Assembly: GCA_028287225.1 (NCBI GenBank)
Contig: JAQBPZ010000203.1
Span: 1-13,470 of the forward strand
Source: Gemmatimonadota bacterium
GTDB lineage: Bacteria > Gemmatimonadota > Gemmatimonadetes > Gemmatimonadales > Gemmatimonadaceae
Reading direction: 5' to 3'
DNA length: 13,470 bases
A model generated the notes under the pieces. That model saw nothing but the letters and a program-made list of their open reading frames with translations. It searched no databases and had not been told where the DNA came from. Shown one piece after another: positions 5,384 through 11,905 of the stretch. How positions within the stretch are numbered: position 1 is the first letter of the stretch; each line of letters starts with the position of its first letter. The translations under genes and the position numbers were made by a program.

Positions 5384-6930
5384 GCGACGCCAGCGAGGCG
5401 CTCGCGCTCACCGGCATCACGCACCGGTTCGGCGCAGTGACCGCGATCGATGACGTGTCCATGACGCTCCGTGCCGGAACCGTGCATGCGCTGCTGGGCG
5501 AGAACGGGGCAGGGAAGAGCACCCTCATGCGGATCGCCCATGGCATGATCCGGCCCGACGCCGGCCAGGTCGCCGTGAATGGAACCGTGCGCGAGCTCGC
5601 ATCACAGGGCGACGCCATTGCGGCGGGCCTCGGCATGGTGCACCAGCACTTCACCCTCGTCCCCGCCATGACCGTCGCGGAGAACATCGCGCTCGGCGGG
5701 CGCGGCCCCTGGTCACAGCGAGCCGCCGAGCGCGTCGTGGAGGAGCTGTCGGCGCGGACGGGCTTCGCGCTGGACCCGCGCGCCGTCGTCGGCTCGCTTC
5801 CCGTTGGTGCCCAGCAGCGTGTGGAGATCGCGAAGGCGCTCGCCCGCCGCGCACGCGTGCTCGTCCTGGACGAGCCCACCGGCGTCCTGGCCCCCGGTGA
5901 GGTGCAGGGCCTGCTTCGATGGCTGCGCGCGTTCGTGGCGCAGGGGAACGCCGCGGTCCTCATCACGCACAAGCTGCGCGAGGCGCTCGACGTGGCCGAC
6001 GACGTCACAGTGCTGCGCCGAGGCGCGCGGATGATGTCGGGACCGGCGCGGGAGGCGAGCGAGCAGTCCCTCACCGCCGCGATGATCGGCGGCGCCGTCG
6101 AGCGGGCTCCACGCTCGCCGCGCGTGCCGCGGCACGACGCGCCGGTCGTCTTTCGCGCCGACGACCTCGTGGTGCGCGATGCCGGCGATGTCGTTCGCGT
6201 GCGCAGTGCGAGCTTTCGGATTGCCGCTGGCGAGATCGTCGGCATCGCGGCCGTGGAGGGCTCCGGCCAGCGGGAGCTGCTGCGTGCCCTTGCGGGGCGC
6301 CTTCCCGTCTCCAGCGGCACCCTCGTCCGTCCGCCGGCCGTCGGCTTCGTGCCCGAAGACCGTCACGGCGACGCCGTGCTGCTCGAGCGGAGCCTGGCGG
6401 AGAATGTCGCATTGCGCGGGCTCGGCGGCGCGCGCGGGGTCATGCACTGGGACGCCGTCCGCGCACGCACGCGGACGCTGATGGCGGACTTCGACGTGCG
6501 CGCGGATGGTCCCGACGTGCGGATGCGCGCGCTCAGTGGCGGCAACCAGCAGAAGCTGGTGCTGGCGCGCGAGCTCGAGGATGGGCCAGGCCTGGCGCGG
6601 GGGGCCCCCCCCGAACGACAAGGTGAGCAGGATCGCACCGCCGACCATCACCGGTTCGTTGCGCCGAGCGTCGATTCGCCGCCCCCGACGGCCAGCGCGC
6701 TCGTCGTGGAGAATCCCACCCGCGGCCTCGACGTGCGCGCCACCGCCGCAGTCCATGACCGGCTCCGCGAAGCGGCCGACCGCGGCGCGGCGGTCGTCTT
6801 CCATGCCAGCGACCTGGATGAAGTGCTCCTGCTCGCCTCGCGGGTCCTCGTGATCTTCGGCGGCACCGTGCGCGAGACGCCGCTCCAACGCGATGCGATT
6901 GGCCGAGCGATGGTCGGGTTCCACTCGTGA
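5380..6930 (+). CDS. Tandem ABC ATPase of a BMP/nucleoside-type importer, with an unusual insert
   Basis: The 516-residue product has two nucleotide-binding domains, as in sugar/nucleoside importers (RbsA/YufO type). Domain 1 has Walker A GENGAGKST at 40-48, a relaxed signature LPVGAQQR and Walker B VLVLDEPTGVLAP. Domain 2 has the usual degenerate P-loop (AVEGSGQREL), signature LSGGNQQK at 385-392 and a Walker B-like LVVENPTRGLDV at 441-452. In relatives about 18 residues separate the LSGGNQQK lysine from the Walker B acid position; here there are 52. The extra part is rich in Pro, Gly, Arg and His. The GTG at 5380 overlaps the nif3 stop as GTGA, matching the other junctions in the operon; an ATG at 5356 is a less likely start. 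The protein would energise the two permeases downstream. Confidence 0.92.
   Translation: MSDASEALALTGITHRFGAVTAIDDVSMTLRAGTVHALLGENGAGKSTLMRIAHGMIRPDAGQVAVNGTVRELASQGDAIAAGLGMVHQHFTLVPAMTVAENIALGGRGPWSQRAAERVVEELSARTGFALDPRAVVGSLPVGAQQRVEIAKALARRARVLVLDEPTGVLAPGEVQGLLRWLRAFVAQGNAAVLITHKLREALDVADDVTVLRRGARMMSGPAREASEQSLTAAMIGGAVERAPRSPRVPRHDAPVVFRADDLVVRDAGDVVRVRSASFRIAAGEIVGIAAVEGSGQRELLRALAGRLPVSSGTLVRPPAVGFVPEDRHGDAVLLERSLAENVALRGLGGARGVMHWDAVRARTRTLMADFDVRADGPDVRMRALSGGNQQKLVLARELEDGPGLARGAPPERQGEQDRTADHHRFVAPSVDSPPPTASALVVENPTRGLDVRATAAVHDRLREAADRGAAVVFHASDLDEVLLLASRVLVIFGGTVRETPLQRDAIGRAMVGFHS
6583..6693 (+). other. In-frame insert inside ABC ATPase domain 2
   Basis: Between ARELE and ALVVENPTRG the protein carries about 34 residues not expected for the family (roughly residues 402-438). 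The DNA includes a run of six G followed by eight C at 6599-6612. The frame is kept on both sides. Read on the minus strand, 6597-6660 gives a hydrophobic peptide containing MVGGAILLTLSF, so the piece may be a captured fragment of another gene or an assembly artefact. Exact limits are uncertain. Confidence 0.5.
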
Positions 6931-8159
6931 GCGGCGCGCCCGCGGACGTTCACCCGTCGCGATGGCGGATGCTCGCCCTGCTCGCCGCGGGCGAGCTCCT
7001 TGGCATGAGCCTCTGGTTCACCGGGAGCGCGATCGGTCCGCAGCTTCAGGAGCGCTGGTCGCTCTCGCCGTCCGCGGTCGGCTGGCTCACGACCATGGTG
7101 CAGCTCGGGTTCGTCGCCGGTACCGCACTCTCCGCGCTCTTCAACGTGGCCGACGTGGTGCCGGCGCGCCGGCTGTTCGCGGTGTCGGCGCTGGCTGGCG
7201 CCATCGCCAACGCGCTCTTCGCGCGCACCGATTCCTTCCAGCACGCCCTGGTGCTGCGCGCCGTCACCGGGTTCTTCCTCGCCGGCGTCTATCCGCCAGC
7301 CATGAAGATGGCCGCCACCTGGTTCCGGGCACGACGCGGGCTCGCCGTGGGCACGGTGGTCGGCGCGCTCACCGTGGGCAAGGCGACGCCGTACCTCGTG
7401 CACGCCTTTCCGGAGATCGCCACCGAGAGCGTGGTGCTCGCCGCGAGCGCCGCGGCCACGATCGCCGCGGCGCTCGTCTGGTTCGGCTATCGCGACGGGC
7501 CGTATCCCTTTGCGCCGCGTCCCTTTTCGTGGGGACTCGTCTCGTCCGTGGTGCGCGACCGACGCTGGCGCCTCGCCACCGGCGGGTACCTCGGCCACAT
7601 GGCGGAGCTCTACGCCTTCTGGACGTGGATCCCAGCCTTCCTCCTCGCCAGCGCCGCGCAGCGCGCCGGTGTGGCGACGCCGCACGCCTCCCCCGCGGTT
7701 ACCGCGCTGTCGTTCGCCGTGATCGCGGTGGGTGGTGCCGGGTGCGTGTGGGGCGGCCTGGTGGCCGACCGCATCGGGCGGGAGCGGCTCGTCACTCTCG
7801 CGATGGCGGTGAGCGGGTCCTGCGCGCTCCTCATCGGGTTCTGCTTCGGCGCCAGCTGGTGGCTGCTCGCGCCGATCGCGCTGGTGTGGGGCGTGTTCGT
7901 CATCGCGGACAGCGCCCAGTTCTCGGTGCTCGTCACGGAGAGCGTCCCTCCCCACGCCGTCGGCACGGCGCTCACCATCCAGACGTCGCTCGGCTTTCTC
8001 CTCACCACGGTCACCATCCAGCTGGTGCCTCCGGTCGCGGCAGTCGTCGGCTGGCGGTGGGCCTTCCCCATGCTCGCGGTGGGGCCGGCCCTCGGCATCG
8101 CGAGCATCCGGGCCCTCCTCGCGCTGCGAGCGGCCGGGCAGCAGCGCGCCGCCCCATGA
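6927..8159 (+). CDS. MFS transporter inside the ABC operon
   Basis: The 410-residue product is strongly hydrophobic, with about 12 predicted membrane helices in two halves joined by a polar loop near residues 190-215. The N-half has LLAAGELLGMSLWFTGSAIG and the linking loop ADVVPARRLF. The C-half has a motif-A-like GGLVADRIGRERL between two helices. It resembles general MFS transporters, perhaps of the CynX or nitrate/nitrite-like branch; the substrate cannot be read from the sequence. The GTG at 6927 overlaps the ATPase stop as GTGA, and its own TGA overlaps the next ATG as ATGA. It therefore separates the ATPase gene from its permeases in a coupled operon, which suggests a related substrate or an efflux role for a product. 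Confidence 0.88.
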   Translation: MSGAPADVHPSRWRMLALLAAGELLGMSLWFTGSAIGPQLQERWSLSPSAVGWLTTMVQLGFVAGTALSALFNVADVVPARRLFAVSALAGAIANALFARTDSFQHALVLRAVTGFFLAGVYPPAMKMAATWFRARRGLAVGTVVGALTVGKATPYLVHAFPEIATESVVLAASAAATIAAALVWFGYRDGPYPFAPRPFSWGLVSSVVRDRRWRLATGGYLGHMAELYAFWTWIPAFLLASAAQRAGVATPHASPAVTALSFAVIAVGGAGCVWGGLVADRIGRERLVTLAMAVSGSCALLIGFCFGASWWLLAPIALVWGVFVIADSAQFSVLVTESVPPHAVGTALTIQTSLGFLLTTVTIQLVPPVAAVVGWRWAFPMLAVGPALGIASIRALLALRAAGQQRAAP

Positions 8160-9196
8160 GCGTGCACAGCGCGGCGCGGGGAGACATCACGCGCCGGCGC
8201 ATCGGCGCCGCCGCGCTCATCGCCGGCGTCGTCCTGCTCGCGCTGGCCGTGACGCACGGCGGCACGGCGTCGCTCGCGCTCACGGCGCTCTGGCGCGGCT
8301 CGCTCGGCACCTGGTACGCGCTCACCTCGGCGACGCTCGTCCGCGCCGTTCCGCTCATGCTCACGGGCACCGCCGTCGCCCTGGCATTCCGTGGCGGCGT
8401 GTTCAACATCGGCGCGGAGGGCCAGCTGCTCGCGGGCGCCGCGTGCGCCGCGGCGGTCGCGCTTGGCCTGCCGAGCGGGGGTGCGTTCACGGTCGTGGCG
8501 GCGCTCGGCGCCGGTGCGGTGGGCGGTGCCGCCTGGGCGGGGATCGCCGCGGTGCTCAGGACGCGCTTCGGCGTGCTCGAGGTGATCAGCACGATCATGC
8601 TGAACTACGTGGCCCTGCACGCCGTCTCGTGGCTGGTGCGCGGCCCCCTCCAGGAGCCCACGCACGCCTATCCGCAGACGCTCACCATCACCGACGCGAC
8701 GCGGCTGTGGCGAATTCCCGGCGCTGGGCGCCTGCATGCGGGCCTGCTCATCGCGCTGCTTCTTGCGCTCGCGGCGGGGTGGGCGCTGCGCCACACCGCC
8801 GCCGGCTTCCGGCTCATCGCCACCGGAGACAACCGGGCCGCGGCGGCGAGCGCGGGGCTCGTGGACGTGGCCGCGACGACCACGCATGCCTTTCTCGCCA
8901 GCGGTGCTCTTGCCGGCCTGGCGGGCGCCGTGGAAGTCCTCGGCGTCACCTTCGCGCTGTACGAGGACATCTCCCCGGGCTACGGCTACACCGCCATCGC
9001 GGTGGCGCTCCTCGCGGGACTCGACCCGTGGAAGGTCGTCGCGTCGGCCGTGCTCTTCGCCGCGCTCGAGGCGGGGGCGGGCGCCATGCAGCGCGACGCC
9101 GGCATCCCCTCCACCGTGGTGACGGCCGTGGAGGCGATGCTGATCCTGGCGGTCGTCGCCGCGCAGGCGATGCGGCGTCGCACGGCCGCCACATGA
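8156..9196 (+). CDS. ABC permease 1 (BPD_transp_2; nucleoside/BMP type)
   Basis: The 346-residue integral membrane protein starts with a helix at about 16-33 after a short basic N-terminus. It carries the family hallmark FNIGAEGQLLAG at about 83-94, followed by LNYVALHAVSWLVRGPLQ and, later, ALYEDISPGYGYTAIAVALLAGLDPW. These features are typical of YufP/NupP-like permeases, which pair with a second shorter permease and a double ATPase. The longer length against its partner also fits this subunit. The ATG at 8156 overlaps the MFS stop, and the TGA overlaps the next ATG. Transmembrane boundaries were judged by eye. Confidence 0.92.
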   Translation: MSVHSAARGDITRRRIGAAALIAGVVLLALAVTHGGTASLALTALWRGSLGTWYALTSATLVRAVPLMLTGTAVALAFRGGVFNIGAEGQLLAGAACAAAVALGLPSGGAFTVVAALGAGAVGGAAWAGIAAVLRTRFGVLEVISTIMLNYVALHAVSWLVRGPLQEPTHAYPQTLTITDATRLWRIPGAGRLHAGLLIALLLALAAGWALRHTAAGFRLIATGDNRAAAASAGLVDVAATTTHAFLASGALAGLAGAVEVLGVTFALYEDISPGYGYTAIAVALLAGLDPWKVVASAVLFAALEAGAGAMQRDAGIPSTVVTAVEAMLILAVVAAQAMRRRTAAT

Positions 9197-10107
9197 GCGA
9201 CGTCATCGCGCCGTTCCTCGCCGCCACCGTCCGCACCGCGACGCCGCTGGCCCTCGCCGCGCTCGGTGAGCTCGTGGTGGAGCGCGCGGGCATCATCAAC
9301 ATCGGGCTCGAGGGCGCCATCCTCGCCGGCGCCCTCGGCGCGCTGCTCGGGGGCACCGCGGCCGGCGTGGCCGGTGGCTACGTGGGCGCGACGGTGGCCG
9401 GCACGATCGTCGCCGCGATCTTCGCCCTGTTCGTGGTGCGCTGGCGCGCCGACCAGATCATCACCGGCACCGCGCTCACCCTCCTGTCGCTCGGCGCCAC
9501 GGGCACCCTGTACCGCACCCTGTACGGAGCCTCCGGTGCGGCGCTCACCCTGGCGACCAGCGCACCGCTGCCCATCCCCGTCCTGTCGTCGATCCCGCTC
9601 GTCGGAGCCGCGCTCTTCGCGCAGCCGCCCGCCACCTACCTCGCGTACCTCGCGGTGCCGGTGCTCGCGTGGTGGCTGCATCGCACCCATGCCGGCTTGG
9701 CGCTCCGCGCCATCGGCGAGCGTCCCGATGCCGCGGACGCCGCCGGGGTGCCCGTGGACCGGTATCGCATCCTCGCCATCCTCTTCGGCGGCGCGATGGG
9801 CGGCCTGGCCGGCGGCACGCTGGTGCTCGCGCAGGCCGGCACCTTTGCCGAGGGCATGTCGTCGGGCCGGGGCTTCATCGCCATCGCCATCGTGGTGCTC
9901 GGACGCTGGCGCCCGGTTGGCGTCGCCCTGGGAGCGCTGCTGTTCGGCGGCGCGAGCGCGCTCCAGTTCGCGTTCCAGGCCATGGGCTGGCGGGTTCCGT
10001 ATCAGCTGTTCCTCGTCACGCCCTACCTGCTGACGCTGGCCGCCCTCGCCGGCGCAGTCGGCCGTGCACGCGCCCCGGCGGCCCTGGGACGCTCGCTCGA
10101 CGACTGA
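9193..10107 (+). CDS. ABC permease 2 (BPD_transp_2; nucleoside/BMP type)
   Basis: The 304-residue membrane protein is the expected second permease (YufQ/NupQ-like). Near the N-terminus it has ERAGIINIGLEGAILAGAL (about 30-48), a hallmark of this family. Further on are WRADQIITGTALTLLSLGATG and GRGFIAIAIVVLGRWRPVGV, both usual near the end of such permeases. It is the last gene of the operon, coupled to permease 1 by an ATGA overlap. The stop at 10105-10107 lies 26 bp before the large inverted repeat, which could end the transcript. Confidence 0.93.
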   Translation: MSDVIAPFLAATVRTATPLALAALGELVVERAGIINIGLEGAILAGALGALLGGTAAGVAGGYVGATVAGTIVAAIFALFVVRWRADQIITGTALTLLSLGATGTLYRTLYGASGAALTLATSAPLPIPVLSSIPLVGAALFAQPPATYLAYLAVPVLAWWLHRTHAGLALRAIGERPDAADAAGVPVDRYRILAILFGGAMGGLAGGTLVLAQAGTFAEGMSSGRGFIAIAIVVLGRWRPVGVALGALLFGGASALQFAFQAMGWRVPYQLFLVTPYLLTLAALAGAVGRARAPAALGRSLDD

Positions 10108-10195
10108 CGTCGAACTGGCGCTGCGGGCGTCGGCTGGCCCCTCTATCGGGACGATCCTTTTGTGGCGTGAATGGCCCCTCAGTCGAAGTCGGGGC

Positions 10196-10229
10196 GGATC
10201 GTGGCGGATTGAGATGGATCACTACGGAT
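10196..10229 (+). repeat. GGAT iterons at exact 10-bp period, left arm
   Basis: GGAT starts at 10196, 10206, 10216 and 10226, exactly 10 bases apart. The six bases between copies vary. The last copy runs into the small palindrome ACGGATC-T-GATCCGT at 10224-10238. Such phasing puts each copy on the same face of the helix, as in protein-binding iterons. The mirrored set is in the right arm. Confidence 0.7.
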
Positions 10230-10437
10230 CTGATCCGTCCCGAGGGACAGGGCAACGCACTGCGGCCGGGATGTTTTGGGGGTGCGGGGCGGCCAGGGTA
10301 CCACTGCGATATGTCAGTGCGGGGCAGGCACCGGTGCCGGCTCTGCGAGGAGAGTCGAGCGAGTGCGATTCACCCGGCTCCGCACCCTCCAGACATCCCG
10401 GGTCCGCCGAGCGGATCCTGGCATGCGAACGGATCTC

Positions 10438-10471
10438 ATCCGTGGTGATCCATCTCGATCCGTCACGATCC
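10438..10471 (-). repeat. GGAT iterons at exact 10-bp period, right arm
   Basis: On the plus strand ATCC starts at 10438, 10448, 10458 and 10468, which is GGAT on the minus strand at the same 10-bp period as in the left arm. The set is preceded by ACGGAT-CTC-ATCCGT at 10429-10443, the counterpart of the left-arm small palindrome with a longer spacer. Confidence 0.7.
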
Positions 10472-10495
10472 GCCCCGACTTCGACTGAGGGGCCA

Positions 10496-11902
10496 TTACT
10501 GCCCGCCGAAGGATCGTCCCGATAGAGGGGCCAGCAGCGCCGACTCCAGTGCCACGGCCTCGGCCAGCAGTGACTGGATCTCGGCGAGTGCCTGCTCGCG
10601 CAGCGCGGGGTCGCGGCGCAGGGCGAGGTACGTCCGCGCCCGCGCCCGCGCGCGATGCATCCGGTCGTCGAACAGGAAGTCGACGCGCGCGGCCAGGAAG
10701 ATGACGACGAGCCATGCGAGGGCCACGAACGCGCCCAGCCAGTGGGCCACCAGCGCGAACTGCAGCGCGTACCACACCAGCACCGTCGCAAGGCCCAGCA
10801 CGATGGTGCGCATGGCCGGCTGGTCGCGCGACGGGTCGCTCGCCAGCGGACGCATGGCGAGCGTCCGCGCCAGCCGCAGCGGCAGCCAGTGCATGACATG
10901 GCCGAGCAGCGCCAGCGGCAGCGCGAGCACGGCGATGAGGCTTTCCCGCACGACGAAGCGCGCCCCATGTCGCAGGCGGGGCGAGATCTGCAGGTCCGCG
11001 AGTGTCGCGCCCCGCGCGGCCAGCCGCGCCTCGAGCGCTTCCGCGCGCGACGTGAAGGCGTCCGCCTGCGCGGCGAGCGCCGGCGACGCCTGCGCTACGG
11101 CCTCGGTGGCGCGCTCGATACGCTCGGCCAGCGCCGCCTCGGTCGCCAGGTCGCGCGGCTGCCCAACGCTCGGCGGCACCTCGGTGATCGCCGCGAGCAC
11201 GCGCGCCAGCGTCACCGCGCGCTCCGCGCGGGCGTCGCTCGCGAAGTTGAGCGTCACGCCGCGCAGTGCCTGATCCAGCTCGGCGGTGAGTCGCGCGGCG
11301 TCTCCCGCCGGCTGCGCCTTCCGCCATGCATCGAGGTCGATCGGCACACCCGCACGCACCAGCACCCGGCTGCGCAGCTGCTCCTTGCGCTCGAACACCA
11401 GCCCCAGTGGCAGCAGCCGCAGCCCGCGCACGCCGCCGCCGGCGGCGTCGAGCGCCATGCGCGCCGCACCGGTGCGCAGCGGCGCGAGCGCCGGCTGGTC
11501 GTGGCTGATCCCTTCCGGGAACACGAGCACCGCCCTCCCCTGCGCCAATGCGGCTCGCACCAGGCGAAATGCATCGGTGTTGCGCGCGACCGGCACGGCG
11601 TCGCCCGCGCCCCGCTTCGCCGCGGCGCGCTCGTCGGCCGCGCGCCGGAGCGGCACCACGCCGATCGCGCGCAGGAGGGGCGCCAGCAGCGGGTTCTCGA
11701 ACAGCGTCGCCTTGCCCGTGAGCAGCACTCGGCGCCGGAGCGCGGTGCCCACCAGCAGGGCGTCGACCAGCGCGTTGGGGTGATTGGCGACGATCAGCAA
11801 CGGCCCGCGCTCGGGAACGCGCTCGCCACCCTGTACCACGACGTCGGCGTAGTACCAGCGCAGCGCGACGCGAGCCGCCGCGCGCAGCGAGTGGTAGAGC
11901 AT
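10496..11902 (-). CDS. PlsC-like glycerol-phosphate/lysophospholipid acyltransferase with a membrane C-terminal half
   Basis: The 468-residue product has an N-terminal acyltransferase domain: NHPNALVD at 40-47 (catalytic His41 and Asp47, spaced H-x5-D as in GPAT-like members rather than the classic H-x4-D), GKATLFENPLLAPLLRAIGVVPLRR at about 63-87, and FPEG at 128-131. The C-terminal half has a charged, probably helical region (about 230-310) and then two hydrophobic segments near 315-335 and 360-400. It likely acylates glycerol-3-phosphate or a lysophospholipid at the inner membrane. The ATG is 3 bp after the stop of the MFS gene, so they form an operon. The last 12 residues (LAPLSGRSFGGQ) and the TAA stop come from the right arm of the palindrome, suggesting the element reached into the gene end. 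Confidence 0.88.
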   Translation of the reverse strand: MLYHSLRAAARVALRWYYADVVVQGGERVPERGPLLIVANHPNALVDALLVGTALRRRVLLTGKATLFENPLLAPLLRAIGVVPLRRAADERAAAKRGAGDAVPVARNTDAFRLVRAALAQGRAVLVFPEGISHDQPALAPLRTGAARMALDAAGGGVRGLRLLPLGLVFERKEQLRSRVLVRAGVPIDLDAWRKAQPAGDAARLTAELDQALRGVTLNFASDARAERAVTLARVLAAITEVPPSVGQPRDLATEAALAERIERATEAVAQASPALAAQADAFTSRAEALEARLAARGATLADLQISPRLRHGARFVVRESLIAVLALPLALLGHVMHWLPLRLARTLAMRPLASDPSRDQPAMRTIVLGLATVLVWYALQFALVAHWLGAFVALAWLVVIFLAARVDFLFDDRMHRARARARTYLALRRDPALREQALAEIQSLLAEAVALESALLAPLSGRSFGGQ

Positions 11903-11905
11903 CCG

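Larger units (their letters stand above)
10134..10534. repeat. Large imperfect palindrome (~400 bp) between convergent genes
   Basis: The two halves are inverted copies centred on GGCACCGGTGCC at 10327-10338. Perfect blocks pair as 10134-10157 with 10511-10534 (24/24) and 10170-10200 with 10467-10497 (31/31). Next, 10201-10226 pairs with 10441-10466 (23/26), 10266-10290 with 10377-10401 (21/25) and 10318-10332 with 10333-10347 (11/15). The remaining parts align poorly. The element fills nearly the whole gap between the permease and acyltransferase genes, and I see no real coding region in it. No transposase, target-site duplication or known element was recognised. Candidates are a MITE- or REPIN-like element, a structured RNA, or a bidirectional terminator. 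Confidence 0.9.

Noticed and set aside
10064..10525. A 153-codon plus-strand open frame across the palindrome, and similar frames on the minus strand
   Set aside because: The frame begins inside the permease gene in another phase and runs through both repeat arms. The peptide is low in hydrophobic core and has no recognisable domain. Open frames in GC-rich repeats are expected by chance.
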